This document shows, one piece after another, positions 16,161 to 27,365 of a stretch of 64,000 nt of DNA (position 1 is the stretch's first letter; each line of letters starts with the position of its first letter). Made by a program: the position numbers and the translations under genes. This DNA is from Photobacterium iliopiscarium (lineage in GTDB: Bacteria; Pseudomonadota; Gammaproteobacteria; Enterobacterales; Vibrionaceae), in NCBI RefSeq assembly GCF_003026395.1, contig NZ_PYOO01000002.1, positions 124,001 through 188,000 of the forward strand, written 5' to 3'. A model generated the notes under the pieces. That model saw nothing but the letters and a program-made list of their open reading frames with translations, was not told the DNA's origin and did no database searches.

Positions 16161-17123
16161 ATGTTTATTTACACTATGCGTCGCTTAAATCTGTTTGTTA
16201 TTACATTACTCATTCTAACCATTGTGAGTTTTAGCATTTTAAGACTTGATACTCAATTGCAATGGGCTTATGAACCGTTTTGGCAAGGCTGGTTTATTTA
16301 CCTACAAAACTTACTCTCAGGTAACTTAGGTATTAGCCCAACAGGTATTCCAATGAGTACTGAAATACTCAAAGTCTTTCCTGCAACATTAGAGTTATGC
16401 TTTTTTGCTTTTATATTGTCTTTAGTCATTGGTATTCCGTTAGGTACTATTGCTGGTGTCCGTCGTGGTTACCCAATTGACACAATAATAAGCTCAATTA
16501 CATTACTGGGTTATTCCATTCCATTATTTTGGCTAGCCATGCTACTCATCTTATTGTTTTCATTAAACTTAGGATGGCTTCCTGTTTCTGGGCGCTATAG
16601 TTTATTATACCAATTTAACCATGTTACTGGTTTTGCATTAGTGGATATTCTGCTATCTGATAAACCTTACCGCATGGAAGCCTTCTTTGATGCAATTAAG
16701 CACCTCATATTACCGACTATTGTGCTAGCAATGGCCCCAACAACCGAAGTTATTCGTTTAACACGTGCATCAATAGCCGAAGTAATGACTAAAAACTACA
16801 TTAAAGTTGCACAGACAAAAGGCCTGTCAACCTTTGAGATTGTACGCCGCCATGGTATGAAAAATGCGCTGCCACCTATTATTCCAAAATTAGGAATGCA
16901 GTTTGCCTCAATGATGACCTTTGCGATGTTGACTGAATCTATTTTTAACTGGCCCGGTATTGGTCGCTGGTTACTCAATGCTATTGCTGCACAAAACTAT
17001 GTCGCCATCCAAGCTGGGGTTATTACTGTTGGTGGGTTCATTTTATTAGCCAATATCTTATCCGATGTTATTGGCGCACTTGTTAATCCATTGGTAAGAA
17101 AGGAATGGTATGCCATCAAATAG
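16161..17123 (+). CDS. sapB: Peptide ABC transporter permease SapB
   Basis: 320 residues (E. coli 321), inner membrane, DppB-type permease with about six membrane segments. EAA loop: RASIAEVMTKNYIKVAQTKG; conserved C-terminal MLTESIFNWPGIGRWLLNAI. It pairs with SapC. The frame begins almost at once after sapA and overlaps sapC by 14 bases, so the operon is tightly coupled. Confidence 0.94.
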   Translation: MFIYTMRRLNLFVITLLILTIVSFSILRLDTQLQWAYEPFWQGWFIYLQNLLSGNLGISPTGIPMSTEILKVFPATLELCFFAFILSLVIGIPLGTIAGVRRGYPIDTIISSITLLGYSIPLFWLAMLLILLFSLNLGWLPVSGRYSLLYQFNHVTGFALVDILLSDKPYRMEAFFDAIKHLILPTIVLAMAPTTEVIRLTRASIAEVMTKNYIKVAQTKGLSTFEIVRRHGMKNALPPIIPKLGMQFASMMTFAMLTESIFNWPGIGRWLLNAIAAQNYVAIQAGVITVGGFILLANILSDVIGALVNPLVRKEWYAIK

Positions 17124-17997
17124 TGTTTACCAAGAAGCGACGATCCCAACCCAATGGGAACGTTCATGGCAAAATTTTCGAGCCAATTCATTAGCGATGT
17201 TTGGTTTATGGTGTGTATTGGCACTGCTATTAATTACCATTAATGCACGCTGGTTAGCCCCCTATTCTGCAATAGAACAAGTCGGCGAATTATTGATGCC
17301 ACCATCATGGGATAACTCTGGCCATGTCTCGTTCTTTTTTGGCACCGACGATCTTGGGCGTGATATTCTGTCGCGACTATTAATTGGTAGCCAATTAACC
17401 TTTGGTTATGCATTACTTGTCGCTTTTGCATCCAGTATTCTTGGATTACTGATTGGTATTTTAGCGGGCATGAGTAGCGGTCTTAAATCAAGTTTTTTGA
17501 ATCACATTTTAGACACCGTCTTATCTATTCCATCGCTATTATTGGCAATTATTGTCGTCGCTTATATGGGACCGGGTGAAACACATGTCTTACTTGCCAT
17601 TTGGCTGGCGTTAATTCCACGATTTATTCGTGCTGTATATACTGCGGTACATATTGAGGTCGCAAAAGACTACATTATTGCGGCACGTCTTGATGGCGCA
17701 AATAACTTTTATCTTCTTTATAATTCAATCTTACCTAATATTTTAACCACTATTACCACTGAAATGACGCGTGCTATTTCCATTGCCATTATGGATATTG
17801 CGGCACTTGGTTTTCTTGGTTTAGGGGCACAAGCGCCACAACCCGAATGGGGAGCAATGCTTGGGGATTCGATTGATCTTATTTATCTTGCGCCATGGAC
17901 AGTTACCTTGCCAGGGCTTGCGATTATGTTTAGCGTATTAGTCATTAACCTTGTTGGTGATGGTATGCGCCAAGCCCTTAACGCGGGAATTGATTAA
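17110..17997 (+). CDS. sapC: Peptide ABC transporter permease SapC
   Basis: 295 residues (E. coli 296), DppC-type permease. N-terminal segment [20 protein letters not shown], then [20 protein letters not shown], typical of the DppC family, and EAA-type loop [18 protein letters not shown]-terminal [18 protein letters not shown]. It overlaps sapB by 14 bases, and sapD starts one base after its stop. Confidence 0.95.
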   Translation: MPSNSVYQEATIPTQWERSWQNFRANSLAMFGLWCVLALLLITINARWLAPYSAIEQVGELLMPPSWDNSGHVSFFFGTDDLGRDILSRLLIGSQLTFGYALLVAFASSILGLLIGILAGMSSGLKSSFLNHILDTVLSIPSLLLAIIVVAYMGPGETHVLLAIWLALIPRFIRAVYTAVHIEVAKDYIIAARLDGANNFYLLYNSILPNILTTITTEMTRAISIAIMDIAALGFLGLGAQAPQPEWGAMLGDSIDLIYLAPWTVTLPGLAIMFSVLVINLVGDGMRQALNAGID

Positions 17998-17998
17998 C

Positions 17999-18997
17999 AT
18001 GCCATTACTCGATATACGTAACCTCACCATTGAAATAGACACCCCTCAAGGAATGGTAAAGGCGGTTGACCGCATGAGCCTAACGATTAACGAAAGTGAA
18101 ATCCGTGGTTTAGTCGGAGAATCAGGCTCGGGAAAAAGCTTAGTCGCAAAAGCGATTGCGGGAGTATGTAAAGATAACTGGCGAGTTAATGCCGATCGAA
18201 TGCGCCTCGGCGATGTCGATTTATTGGCATTATCCCCTCGCCAACGACGTAAAATTGTTAGCCGTGAAGTCGCGATGATTTTTCAAGAACCGTCAACATG
18301 CCTTGATCCCTCAGAGCGTATTGGTGAACAATTAGAAGAAGCGATTCCATCATCGTCATTTAGTGGTCGAATTTGGCAGCGTTTTCATTGGCGTCAAAAA
18401 CAAGCGATTGCGTTATTACATAAAGTCGGTATTAAAGAACACAAACGGATCATGCGCAGTTATCCTTATGAGTTAACCGATGGCGAATGTCAAAAAGTAA
18501 TGATTGCAATGGCGATTGCTAACCGTCCACGACTACTGATCGCTGATGAACCCACTAACGATCTTGATCCAATCACTCAAGCACAAATTTTCCGCTTGTT
18601 AAGTCGTATGAATCAATTAGGCAACACCACCATTCTACTCGTTAGCCATGATCTCACTACCGTAACCCAATGGGCCGATAGGATCACGGTAATGTATTGT
18701 GGACAATCCGTTGAATCAGGCACATCAAAAGAATTACTTGAGCTTCCTCACCACCCTTATACCGCAGCCTTGATGCGAGCAATGCCTGATTTTTCACTTG
18801 GTATTAGTCATAAATCTAAATTAGAAACATTACCGGGGTCTATTCCCCCGCTCCAACATTTACCCATCGGCTGTCGGTTAGGGCCTCGTTGCCCTTACGC
18901 ACAACGAAAATGTGTTGAAGTGCCTCTACGTCAAAAAATAAAAGGTCATAAATTTAGCTGTCATTTCCCGCTAAATATGAAGGATGACAATAAATGA
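17999..18997 (+). CDS. sapD: Peptide ABC transporter ATPase SapD
   Basis: 332 residues (E. coli 330). Walker A GESGSGKS, Walker [14 protein letters not shown], and an altered signature [16 protein letters not shown] in place of LSGGQ, a deviation shared with E. coli SapD. The C-terminal oligopeptide-transport extension carries clustered cysteines ([17 protein letters not shown]), which in this family can hold an Fe-S cluster. The ATG at 17999 gives the family start ([18 protein letters not shown]); an upstream in-frame start at 17951 would overlap sapC by 47 bases and is less likely. It overlaps sapF by four bases. Confidence 0.95.
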   Translation: MPLLDIRNLTIEIDTPQGMVKAVDRMSLTINESEIRGLVGESGSGKSLVAKAIAGVCKDNWRVNADRMRLGDVDLLALSPRQRRKIVSREVAMIFQEPSTCLDPSERIGEQLEEAIPSSSFSGRIWQRFHWRQKQAIALLHKVGIKEHKRIMRSYPYELTDGECQKVMIAMAIANRPRLLIADEPTNDLDPITQAQIFRLLSRMNQLGNTTILLVSHDLTTVTQWADRITVMYCGQSVESGTSKELLELPHHPYTAALMRAMPDFSLGISHKSKLETLPGSIPPLQHLPIGCRLGPRCPYAQRKCVEVPLRQKIKGHKFSCHFPLNMKDDNK

Positions 18998-19818
18998 GTT
19001 CACTACTTGAAGTTGAAAATCTAAAAAAGGATTATCATTATCGTTCAGGTTTATTCCGTCGTCGTACGATTGAAGCGGTAAAACCGGTTTCATTTCAGCT
19101 CAATGCAGGCGAAACGATTGCCCTATTAGGTGAAAATGGATCAGGTAAATCAACACTAGCAAAAATGTTAGCGGGTGTGATCACGCCGACAGAAGGCATT
19201 GTACGTGTTAACGGTGAGCAACTTCATCATCATGATTATCAAACCCGTTGTAAACTGATTCGAATGATTTTCCAAGACCCTAATACCTCATTAAATCCAC
19301 GCATTCAAATTGGACGGATTCTTGAAGGCCCATTAATACGAAATACCAATATGACGCCACAAGCCCGTGAGCGACGTATAATGGATACGCTTAAACGCGT
19401 GGGTTTATTACCCGAACATGCCTACTTTTACCCTCAAATGCTCGCAACAGGGCAAAAACAACGGGTATCTCTAGCACGAGCATTGATTTTACAGCCTTGT
19501 ATTATTGTTGCAGATGAAGCATTAAATGGTTTAGATATGTCAATGCGTTCACAGATGATCAACCTGTTACTTGAATTACAAGAAGAGATGGGATTATCTT
19601 ATATTTATGTATCACAACATATGGGTGTAGTGAAACACTTCAGTGATAAAGTGATGGTCATGCAAGATGGTGAAGTCGTTGAAAAAGGGCGTACTGCTAA
19701 TGTATTTGATAATCCAAAACATTCATTAACCCAAAAGCTACTCGATAGTCACTTTAGTACACCAACGCGAGAGAAAAGTACTCGTATACTTAATAGCACC
19801 CCTAAAATCAGCTATTAA
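18994..19818 (+). CDS. sapF: Peptide ABC transporter ATPase SapF
   Basis: 274 residues (E. coli 268). Walker [17 protein letters not shown], signature [15 protein letters not shown] (variant of LSGGQ, also variant in E. coli), Walker [15 protein letters not shown]. It is the second nucleotide-binding subunit of the Sap importer. ATGA overlap with sapD; last gene of the operon, followed by a hairpin shared with the convergent pyrF. Confidence 0.95.
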   Translation: MSSLLEVENLKKDYHYRSGLFRRRTIEAVKPVSFQLNAGETIALLGENGSGKSTLAKMLAGVITPTEGIVRVNGEQLHHHDYQTRCKLIRMIFQDPNTSLNPRIQIGRILEGPLIRNTNMTPQARERRIMDTLKRVGLLPEHAYFYPQMLATGQKQRVSLARALILQPCIIVADEALNGLDMSMRSQMINLLLELQEEMGLSYIYVSQHMGVVKHFSDKVMVMQDGEVVEKGRTANVFDNPKHSLTQKLLDSHFSTPTREKSTRILNSTPKISY

Positions 19819-19826
19819 GGTTAAAA

Positions 19827-19874
19827 ATAACGCCAGTAACATCACATTATTGAAATGAAAAACACTGGCGTTAT
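19827..19874. terminator. Hairpin between sapF and pyrF
   Basis: Eleven-base stem ATAACGCCAGT (19827-19837) and ACTGGCGTTAT (19864-19874) with a 26-base loop between convergent genes. The T-tail is short, so it may be Rho-assisted or act as a 3' end stabiliser. Confidence 0.55.
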
Positions 19875-19895
19875 CGTTTGCTTAATTATTTAAAT

Positions 19896-20606
19896 TTATG
19901 CCAGCGTTTTATTGATAGCGGCTAACACTGCTGCTGGATCGCTCGCCTGAGTAATTGGACGACCAATCACCAAATAATCAGATCCTGCGCCAATAGCTTC
20001 AACAGGTGTCATTACTCGACGCTGATCACCCGCGTCACTCCCTACCGGGCGAATACCAGGTGTGACCAACTTAAATTGTTGCCCAAGTTGTGCTTTTAAT
20101 AAACTCGCTTCTTGTGCAGAACAAACAACACCATCAAGACCGCTATTTTTAGTCAATGTCGCTAAGTTTAAGACTTGTTGTTGCGGCTGACATGCAATAC
20201 CAATACCCGCTAAATCACTGGCTTCCATACTGGTTAAAACAGTAACACCAATGAGTAATGGGCGATCTTTACCGTATGGTTCTAAAATTTCACGCGACGC
20301 TGTCATCATGCGCTCGCCACCGCTAGCATGCACATTTACCATCCACACCCCTAATTCAGCCGCTGCTCTTACTGCCTTTGAACACGTGTTTGGAATATCA
20401 TGAAATTTTAAGTCTAGAAATACTGAATGGCCCCGATCATGCAATTGACGCACGAAATCAGGACCAAAAAAAGTAAACATTTCTTTGCCGACTTTTAAAC
20501 GACAACTTCCCGGCTCAATACGATCGACAAAAGCGAGTGCCTCATTATGATTATCATAGTCAAGGGCAACGATTACTTTAGGGTCTGTTACTTTAGCGTC
20601 TAGCAT
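19896..20606 (-). CDS. pyrF: Orotidine 5'-phosphate decarboxylase
   Basis: 236 residues. Last step of UMP synthesis. Catalytic segment [18 protein letters not shown] carries the DxKxxDIPxT motif; N-terminal [20 protein letters not shown] and C-terminal [18 protein letters not shown] (phosphate binding) are typical of the E. coli-type enzyme. It is downstream of lapB on the same strand, but a terminator lies between, so it probably has its own promoter. Confidence 0.97.
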   Translation of the reverse strand: MLDAKVTDPKVIVALDYDNHNEALAFVDRIEPGSCRLKVGKEMFTFFGPDFVRQLHDRGHSVFLDLKFHDIPNTCSKAVRAAAELGVWMVNVHASGGERMMTASREILEPYGKDRPLLIGVTVLTSMEASDLAGIGIACQPQQQVLNLATLTKNSGLDGVVCSAQEASLLKAQLGQQFKLVTPGIRPVGSDAGDQRRVMTPVEAIGAGSDYLVIGRPITQASDPAAVLAAINKTLA

Positions 20607-20702
20607 TGAGGCTCCTATTATATATAAATATATCCACTGTACGGTTGTCCTACCGCCGGCAGGATTTTACATTAATTGTTTAACTTTAATAGCTACAACT
20701 AC

Positions 20703-20733
20703 AAAAAAACCAGTACATTACTGCACTGGTTTT
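20703..20733 (-). terminator. Terminator of lapAB
   Basis: Minus-strand stem AAAACCAGT / ACTGGTTTT with about ten bases of loop and a run of seven T, 27 bases after the lapB stop. Confidence 0.8.
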
Positions 20734-20759
20734 AATAAGATAAAAATACTCGGTGATAA

Positions 20760-21929
20760 TTATTCACCATCAAGCCCTCGAATTGGCTTAATTTGTCCCC
20801 AACTTTTACAAGAAGGACATTGCCAATATAAAGCATGCGTTGCAAAACCACATTGGCGACAACGATAACGAGGCTTTGCTTTAAGTTGCTCACCCACTAA
20901 GTGACGCAAACTGGTTAAGCTTTCTTTAGCTCGACCTTCCTCTGCTTCATCAAGATGGTATTCCATCAACTGATAAAAGCCTTTCATCGTGGGATTTTGT
21001 TGAAGTTGGCGGGTCATAAAAGATTGAGCGATAACCGCACCATCGTGCTTAGCAATTTCATCTGCAAGCATTAACTCAGCACTTGCCCCTGCTTTTTGTT
21101 CAACGCAATACTGTAAATATTTCAGCCATGCCGTTTGATTATTGGTCGCTTCATAACATTCAAGTAGTAATGGTAATGCTTCACCGACGAACTCAATATC
21201 TTGCTCTGAGATACGTTCTAAAATCTTAGCCGCTTGTTTATATTCTTGTTGCTTCACGAATATTTTAGCTATCGCAATTGAGGCTCGCACACAACTTTTA
21301 TCAACTGACAGTGCTTTTTTTAATAGCTGAATCGCTTTATCTTGATTTTGAGCACTGAGTTCAAGCATAGAAAGCTCGCACCAATAATGGGCAATATCAT
21401 GCTTTAATTTAATTTTACCTAATTTCACCAACTGAGAGGCCATTTCTATCGATTTTTCCCACTCACGTGTTTGTTGATAAATGGCTAATAGTTGTTGTAA
21501 TGCAGGCTTTCGGTAATCGGGTTCATCTAACAATTGTTCAAAAATACGTTCCGCTCGATCAAAAAAACCAGCGACCATGTAATCTTTAGCTAACTGCTGT
21601 AACGATAAGTTACGCTGTTCAATAGATAAATTAGGCCTAGCTATTAAATTTTGGTGAATTCTAATCGCACGATCGACTTCCCCTCGGCTTCGGAATAAAT
21701 TACCGAGAGCAAGGTGAGTATCAATAGTTTCACTATCAACCTGAAGCAACTCAATGAACAGGTCTACTGCTTTATCAGATTGGTCTGATAACAACATATT
21801 AAGACCTGTTACATATTGGCGAGATAAGTGGTCAGACTTTTCTTGCTTTTGGTTACTTGCGCTCCTGTTACCCATGTACCAACCGTAAGCAGCGGCAATA
21901 GGTAAAAGTAGGAACAACAATTCAAGCAT
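20760..21929 (-). CDS. lapB: Lipopolysaccharide assembly protein B
   Basis: 389 residues, the E. coli LapB (YciM) length. N-terminal membrane anchor (LLFLLLPIAAAYGWYMGN), then a series of TPR repeats (residues about 35-330) on the cytoplasmic side, and a C-terminal rubredoxin-like metal site CRQCGFATHALYWQCPSC. It acts as adaptor for FtsH-dependent degradation of LpxC, balancing LPS and phospholipid synthesis. It is six bases downstream of lapA, its usual partner. Confidence 0.96.
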   Translation of the reverse strand: MLELLFLLLPIAAAYGWYMGNRSASNQKQEKSDHLSRQYVTGLNMLLSDQSDKAVDLFIELLQVDSETIDTHLALGNLFRSRGEVDRAIRIHQNLIARPNLSIEQRNLSLQQLAKDYMVAGFFDRAERIFEQLLDEPDYRKPALQQLLAIYQQTREWEKSIEMASQLVKLGKIKLKHDIAHYWCELSMLELSAQNQDKAIQLLKKALSVDKSCVRASIAIAKIFVKQQEYKQAAKILERISEQDIEFVGEALPLLLECYEATNNQTAWLKYLQYCVEQKAGASAELMLADEIAKHDGAVIAQSFMTRQLQQNPTMKGFYQLMEYHLDEAEEGRAKESLTSLRHLVGEQLKAKPRYRCRQCGFATHALYWQCPSCKSWGQIKPIRGLDGE

Positions 21930-21935
21930 TAATTC

Positions 21936-22220
21936 TTATTCCTTAATAGGCTGAGCACGAAGCTGATCAAGCTCTTGTTGTTGCTTCGTTACTTTCTTCA
22001 TTAAACGATTTTTAGCAAATCGAGCTTTCAGGTATAAAGTACCACAGATTACCCAACCAATAACAAAACCAGCACCAAATGCTGTCCCTAGTAACGTAGA
22101 AAGTTGAAATTCACCCTGAGCAACTAAATAATCAAAACTAACCATTATCTGGTTTTGCGCACCAAGAGCCAAAGTGATCAAAAAGGCGGCGACTAGAACA
22201 ATAATTCCCAAAATCTTCAT
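21936..22220 (-). CDS. lapA: Lipopolysaccharide assembly protein A
   Basis: 94 residues from the ATG at 22220, which has AGAGGA at good spacing; an in-frame GTG at 22235 would lie upstream of that site. Two membrane helices (ILGIIVLVAAFLITLALGAQ and LLGTAFGAGFVIGWVICGTL) and a cytoplasmic coiled-coil tail (DUF1049, YciS). It cooperates with LapB in LPS assembly. Confidence 0.94.
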   Translation of the reverse strand: MKILGIIVLVAAFLITLALGAQNQIMVSFDYLVAQGEFQLSTLLGTAFGAGFVIGWVICGTLYLKARFAKNRLMKKVTKQQQELDQLRAQPIKE

Positions 22221-22300
22221 CGTGAATCCTCTCACTAAATCTAAATTATAATTACTGATTATGCAGTAATTTTACCGATCAAACCATGATCTATAGACAT

Positions 22301-22335
22301 AAAAAAACGGCATACAGAGAGTATGCCGTTTTTTT
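22301..22335 (-). terminator. Terminator of ihfB
   Basis: Fifteen-base stem AAAAAAACGGCATAC / GTATGCCGTTTTTTT with loop AGAGA, 14 bases after the ihfB stop. It separates ihfB from lapA. Confidence 0.9.
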
Positions 22336-22348
22336 GTTCTATTCGCGG

Positions 22349-22639
22349 TTAAGCAGCTATTGATGCATTAACACGGTCACGTAATTCTTTTCCTGGCTTG
22401 AAGTGAGGAACGTACTTGCCGTCCAACTCAACTTTATCACCTGTCTTCGGATTACGGCCAACGCGAGGAGCACGGTAATGCAAAGAGAAGCTACCAAAGC
22501 CACGGATCTCAATGCGATCACCTTCTGCAAGTGTGTTCGCCATATGTTCAAGGATATCCTTGATTGCATCTTCTACCTGTTTGGCAGAAAGATGTGTTTG
22601 TTGACTACATAGTCTTTCAATTAATTCAGACTTTGTCAT
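22349..22639 (-). CDS. ihfB: Integration host factor subunit beta
   Basis: 96 residues. DNA-bending subunit; [20 protein letters not shown] at the N-terminus and the beta-arm region [26 protein letters not shown], with the conserved proline, match E. coli IhfB. The ATG at 22639 has GGAG five to six bases upstream; an in-frame GTG two codons earlier overlaps that site. It follows rpsA, as in other gammaproteobacteria. Confidence 0.97.
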   Translation of the reverse strand: MTKSELIERLCSQQTHLSAKQVEDAIKDILEHMANTLAEGDRIEIRGFGSFSLHYRAPRVGRNPKTGDKVELDGKYVPHFKPGKELRDRVNASIAA

Positions 22640-22719
22640 AAACACTCCGTTTTAGTAAGTTTCTCAATAGTATAGCCGTTTAGAAGAAAAAAGCTAAAGC
22701 GATTTTCCTCTATGCTCAA

Positions 22720-24390
22720 TTATTCGCCTTTAGCAGCTTTGAAAGCATCAGCCATAGCATTACCAAACGCAGCATCATCAACTTTGTTTAGTGTAGCCAT
22801 TGCTTCTTGCTCTTCAGCAACGTCTTTAGCACGTACAGAAAGGTTGATTACGCGATTCTTACGGTCAACACCAGTGAATTTAGATTCAATAGCGTCGCCA
22901 ACTGCAAGAATTAGAGTTGCGTCTTCAACACGGTCTACAGATGCTTCAGAAGCGCGTAGGTAACCTTCAACACCTTCAGCTAGCTCAATAGTTGCGCCTT
23001 TAGCGTCAACTGCAATAACTTTACCAGTTATTAGAGTGCCTTTCTTAGTGTCAGCTACGAAGCTGTTGAATGGGTCTTCTTCGATTTGCTTAACGCCTAG
23101 AGAGATACGCTCACGCTCTGCGTCAACTGCAAGAACTACTGCAGAAATTTCGTCGCCTTTCTTGAAGTCACGAACTGCGTCTTCACCAGAAACATTCCAA
23201 GAAATGTCAGATAGGTGAACAAGACCGTCGATGCCGCCTTCAAGACCGATGAAGATACCGAAATCAGTGATTGACTTGATCTTACCAGTTACTTTATCGC
23301 CCTTAGCTTGCATTTCTGCAAATGACTGCCATGGGTTAGCTTTACACTGCTTAAGACCTAGAGAGATACGACGACGTTCTTCGTCGATATCAAGAACCAT
23401 AACTTCAACTTCATCGCCCACGTTAACAACTTTAGATGGGTGGATGTTTTTGTTAGTCCAATCCATTTCAGAAACGTGAACAAGACCTTCAACGCCTTCT
23501 TCGATTTCAACGAAGCAGCCGTAGTCAGTAAGGTTAGTTACGCGACCAGTAAGCTTAGTGCTTTCTGGGTAACGCTTAGCGATTGCAACCCATGGATCTT
23601 CGCCAAGTTGCTTAAGACCTAGAGATACGCGAGTACGCTCACGGTCGAACTTAAGAACTTTAACGTTGATTTCATCGCCAACATTAACGATTTCAGAAGG
23701 GTGCTTAACACGCTTCCAAGCCATATCAGTGATGTGTAGAAGACCGTCAACACCGCCAAGATCAACGAATGCGCCGTAGTCAGTAAGGTTCTTAACGATA
23801 CCTTTAACTTCCATGCCTTCTTGTAGAGAAGCAAGTAGCTCATCACGTTCAACACTGTTCTCAGATTCGATAACAGCACGACGTGAAACAACAACGTTGT
23901 TGCGCTTCTGGTCAAGCTTAATTACTTTGAACTCAAGTTCTTTGTTTTCAAGGTGAGCAGTGTCACGAACTGGACGTACGTCTACTAGAGAACCTGGTAG
24001 GAACGCACGGATGCCGTTAAGTTCAACTGTGAAGCCGCCCTTAACTTTACCGTTGATGATACCAACAACTGTTTCAGCATCTTCATAAGCTTTTTCAAGC
24101 TGGATCCAAGCTTCGTGACGCTTAGCTTTCTCACGAGAAAGCTTAGTTTCACCAAAACCATCTTCGATCGCATCAAGAGCAACATCAACCTGATCACCAA
24201 CTGCAACTTCAAGTTCGCCAGCAGCGTTCTTGAATTCTTCAGCAGGAATAGATGACTCAGATTTTAGACCAGCGTCAACTAATACGTAACCGTTTTCGAT
24301 AGCAATTACAGTACCTTTAACGATGGCACCTGGACGAGTTTCAACTTGGTTTAGCGACTCTGCAAAGAGTTGAGCAAAAGATTCAGTCAT
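22720..24390 (-). CDS. rpsA: 30S ribosomal protein S1
   Basis: 556 residues (E. coli 557). Six S1 RNA-binding domains: each has the core of the type [20 protein letters not shown] (about 203-222) or [20 protein letters not shown]. It brings mRNA to the ribosome and is essential for most translation initiation. Codon use is biased to a few preferred codons, unlike neighbours, as expected for a highly expressed gene. Lies in the conserved order cmk-rpsA-ihfB. Confidence 0.98.
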   Translation of the reverse strand: MTESFAQLFAESLNQVETRPGAIVKGTVIAIENGYVLVDAGLKSESSIPAEEFKNAAGELEVAVGDQVDVALDAIEDGFGETKLSREKAKRHEAWIQLEKAYEDAETVVGIINGKVKGGFTVELNGIRAFLPGSLVDVRPVRDTAHLENKELEFKVIKLDQKRNNVVVSRRAVIESENSVERDELLASLQEGMEVKGIVKNLTDYGAFVDLGGVDGLLHITDMAWKRVKHPSEIVNVGDEINVKVLKFDRERTRVSLGLKQLGEDPWVAIAKRYPESTKLTGRVTNLTDYGCFVEIEEGVEGLVHVSEMDWTNKNIHPSKVVNVGDEVEVMVLDIDEERRRISLGLKQCKANPWQSFAEMQAKGDKVTGKIKSITDFGIFIGLEGGIDGLVHLSDISWNVSGEDAVRDFKKGDEISAVVLAVDAERERISLGVKQIEEDPFNSFVADTKKGTLITGKVIAVDAKGATIELAEGVEGYLRASEASVDRVEDATLILAVGDAIESKFTGVDRKNRVINLSVRAKDVAEEQEAMATLNKVDDAAFGNAMADAFKAAKGE

Positions 24391-24513
24391 TTAATTAATC
24401 TTCAATATGATAAACAACCATGGGTATCCTACCGCATGGGGTTGATAATAAAGTCAGTTATCATCCATGACACCGACGTTATTTAGCTGCTTACGCAACT
24501 AAATAGGATTCGT

Positions 24514-25191
24514 TTATTTTAGCTTAGCATCAACATATGCCAAGACTTTTTCTAGTACTTGTTCAATTGACATTTCAGTTGAGTCAAGCACTAAAGCGTC
24601 ATCAGCAGGGCGTAAAGGCGCTACAGCACGATTGCGATCGCGGTAGTCTCGCTCCTGAATTTCGCTTAAAAGGCTGTTAAAGCTAACATCTAAGCCTTTT
24701 TTTTGCAACTGATTCATACGACGAGTTGCACGTTCTTCTGCACTAGCATCTAAGAAGATTTTTACTTCTGCCGATGTAAATACCACGGTACCCATGTCAC
24801 GACCGTCAGCAACCAATCCTGGTTGCTCATTAAATGCACGTTGACGACGTAATAATGCTTCACGTACTCGAGGTAAAGCTGCAACTTTTGATGCGGCATT
24901 GCCTACTTTTTCAGTACGAAGTGTATCAGAAACATCTTCACCTTCAAGAATAACTCGAACCAATTCACCTTCAGCAACAAACTGAACATCAAGATGTGCA
25001 GCTAAAGGTACTAAAGCATCTTCTGATTCAGTATCTACGCCATGATGAAGTGCTGCAAGTGCAAGAACACGGTAAATAGCACCAGAATCAAGCAGATTCC
25101 AGCCAAGCTTTTCTGCTAACAGCATACATAGCGTGCCTTTACCAGCACCACTAGGCCCATCAACAGTAATGACTGGAGCATGAGTAGACAT
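24514..25191 (-). CDS. cmk: Cytidylate kinase
   Basis: 225 residues. Phosphorylates CMP and dCMP. P-loop [20 protein letters not shown] at the N-terminus and the conserved [20 protein letters not shown] and [19 protein letters not shown] segments. Upstream of rpsA with a 123-base gap. An 18-base perfect palindrome lies 38 bases upstream of its start. Confidence 0.97.
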   Translation of the reverse strand: MSTHAPVITVDGPSGAGKGTLCMLLAEKLGWNLLDSGAIYRVLALAALHHGVDTESEDALVPLAAHLDVQFVAEGELVRVILEGEDVSDTLRTEKVGNAASKVAALPRVREALLRRQRAFNEQPGLVADGRDMGTVVFTSAEVKIFLDASAEERATRRMNQLQKKGLDVSFNSLLSEIQERDYRDRNRAVAPLRPADDALVLDSTEMSIEQVLEKVLAYVDAKLK

Positions 25192-25229
25192 AAGTTTTCT
25201 CCGAATAGGTATCCGTAATAGCAGTAACT

Positions 25230-25247
25230 TAACCTTAATTAAGGTTA
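25230..25247. repeat. Perfect palindrome upstream of cmk
   Basis: TAACCTTAATTAAGGTTA, an uninterrupted 18-base palindrome, 38 bases before the cmk start. Uninterrupted symmetry favours a protein-binding site over an RNA hairpin. No regulator can be named. Confidence 0.4.
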
Positions 25248-25402
25248 GCCATCAAACGGTGGCACATTATACTGAAAAAAATCTTAGATTTATAGAGTTA
25301 TTCCCTTTTCTATCATACCTTTTTACACTAGTTACAAACTCTGAGTAATCCTATAAGGCAACTATCGTTGTAAACTTAGATACCAATGATCAGCCAGAAA
25401 AA

Positions 25403-26683
25403 CTACACACTCAAACCTTGAAGTCGAGTGAAATAATCAGGAAATGTTTTTGAAGTACATTTGGGATCATTAATCGTTACCGCCACGTCACCTAATGCCA
25501 CCAGCGAAAAACACATTGCCATGCGATGATCATCATAAGTATCAATTTCAGCATGTTTTAATTGTGCAGGCGGAGTGATCACAATGTAATCCTCGCCCTC
25601 TTCCACTTCTGCACCCACTTTACGTAATTCTGTTGCCATAGCAGCAAGACGGTCGGTCTCTTTTACACGCCAATTATACACATTGCGAATTGACGTTGTT
25701 CCTTTAGCAAACAAGGCTGTGGTTGCAATAGTCATTGCAGCATCAGGAATATGATTAAAATCCATATCAATTGCTTTTAATTCACCACAACGCGCAATGA
25801 CATAATCATCACCCCATTCAATATTCGCCCCCATTTTGGCAAGTGCATCTGCAAATTGAATGTCACCTTGAATACTGTTTTTACCAATACCGGTTACTTT
25901 TATCGCGCCACCTTTAATCGCAGCTGCCGCTAAAAAATAAGATGCCGATGATGCATCACCTTCAACCAAAAACTCACCTGGTGATTGATATTGTTGAGCC
26001 CCTTTCACCACAAATTGTTGGTAATCACGATTCTCAACTAGAACACCAAACTGCGCCATAATATGCAATGTAATATCAATGTAAGGCTTTGAAACCAAAT
26101 CACCTTTAATATTAATCACGGTATCTGCCTGAGCCAAAGGCGCTGCCATCAAAAATGCCGTGAGAAATTGACTTGAGATAGAACCATCAATGTCGACTTC
26201 ACCACCAGATAACCCAGAGCCTACAATTTTCAGTGGTGGATAATAGTCATTTTCTAAATATTCAACACTAGCGCCAGCACTGCGTAATGCATCAACAAGA
26301 TGGCCAATCGGACGTTCTTTCATTCTTGGCTCACCCGTCAGCGTATATTCTCCCGCACCTAAACACAGTGCGGCAGCCAATGGGCGCATCGCTGTTCCGG
26401 CATTACCTAAATATAATTCAAGCGGCTGCATCGCGGTAAAAGCATGACCTAAACCGTCAACTTCACATTCGGTCTTATCTGCCGACAAACGATAATTTAC
26501 ACCAAGTTGCTGTAATCCATTCAGCATATGACGAATATCATCACTGTCTAACAAATTGGTTAAACGTGTTGTTCCCTGTGCTAAAGCGGCTAATAACAGT
26601 GCGCGGTTTGAAACACTTTTAGAGCCAGGGAGATTGACTTCACCATTTACTTTTGCAATCGGCTGTAAGGTTAAACTTTCCAT
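25403..26683 (-). CDS. aroA: 3-phosphoshikimate 1-carboxyvinyltransferase (EPSP synthase)
   Basis: 426 residues (E. coli 427), class I EPSP synthase of the shikimate pathway. Seen: [19 protein letters not shown] (phosphate-binding), [19 protein letters not shown], the region [39 protein letters not shown] and the C-terminal [14 protein letters not shown]. The gap of 211 bases to cmk holds the palindrome. Confidence 0.97.
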   Translation of the reverse strand: MESLTLQPIAKVNGEVNLPGSKSVSNRALLLAALAQGTTRLTNLLDSDDIRHMLNGLQQLGVNYRLSADKTECEVDGLGHAFTAMQPLELYLGNAGTAMRPLAAALCLGAGEYTLTGEPRMKERPIGHLVDALRSAGASVEYLENDYYPPLKIVGSGLSGGEVDIDGSISSQFLTAFLMAAPLAQADTVINIKGDLVSKPYIDITLHIMAQFGVLVENRDYQQFVVKGAQQYQSPGEFLVEGDASSASYFLAAAAIKGGAIKVTGIGKNSIQGDIQFADALAKMGANIEWGDDYVIARCGELKAIDMDFNHIPDAAMTIATTALFAKGTTSIRNVYNWRVKETDRLAAMATELRKVGAEVEEGEDYIVITPPAQLKHAEIDTYDDHRMAMCFSLVALGDVAVTINDPKCTSKTFPDYFTRLQGLSV

Positions 26684-26856
26684 TGATTATTCTTCCAATC
26701 CTAATTTTTTCTTGTCTAGCAGAGTACCCAATAATGTCACAGTTATCTAGCGGCAGTTTTTTTAAATTTTATCGCCACTATTGAATATTATGCCAGTATC
26801 TACACCACAATTACGGTAAAGTGCTTGTATATAGCAACAATGATATTGAGGTCATA

Positions 26857-27285
26857 ATGAGTGCAATAACCCCCATGGTTGGAATTGGCGTTATTATCAT
26901 TAATCAACATGGTCAAATCTTAATTGGCAAACGTAAAAATAGTCATGCACCTTATTACTCTATACCTGGTGGACATATGGAACTAGGTGAGACCTTTAGT
27001 CAATGCGCTATTCGTGAAGTGGAGGAAGAAACAGGGCTCACCATCTATCAACCACAAGTGATTGCTGTAACCAATAATCTTGCTACCTATTCAGAATCAG
27101 GCAAGCACTATATCAGCGTCGCCTTACTTACTACTGAGTTCAGCGGTGAATTAACATTAAAAGAACCAGATAAATGTGAAGGATGGCAATGGGTAAATCC
27201 AACTCAAGTCCCTTCACCACAATTTGATGCCAGTGAGCAGTCGATTCGATGTTACTTAGAACAACGGTTTTGCATCAACGAGTAG
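26857..27285 (+). CDS. NUDIX hydrolase, NUDT15-like
   Basis: 142 residues from the ATG at 26857, which has GAGG six bases upstream (a GTG at 26821 is possible but lacks one). Nudix box GGHMELGETFSQCAIREVEEETGL is intact (20 of its residues form the metal-binding loop). The pattern IGKRKNSHAPYYSIPGGH and EPDKCEGWQWV resembles NUDT15-type nucleotide pyrophosphatases, which remove modified (d)NTPs; the substrate here is unknown. It stands alone between the divergent aroA and the convergent DUF5666 gene. Confidence 0.85.
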   Translation: MSAITPMVGIGVIIINQHGQILIGKRKNSHAPYYSIPGGHMELGETFSQCAIREVEEETGLTIYQPQVIAVTNNLATYSESGKHYISVALLTTEFSGELTLKEPDKCEGWQWVNPTQVPSPQFDASEQSIRCYLEQRFCINE

Positions 27286-27318
27286 TCACTATAAATAAAC
27301 CAACCGTTCTAAAACGCA

Positions 27319-27345
27319 AAAAGCGCCTGAGCAATAGGCGCTTTT
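27319..27345. terminator. Bidirectional terminator between the NUDIX and DUF5666 genes
   Basis: Ten-base stem AAAAGCGCCT (27319-27328) and AGGCGCTTTT (27336-27345) with a seven-base loop. It is followed by a short tandem GGTTCGA repeat at 27346-27359. Confidence 0.75.
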
Positions 27346-27365
27346 GGTTCGAGGTTCGAGGTTAT

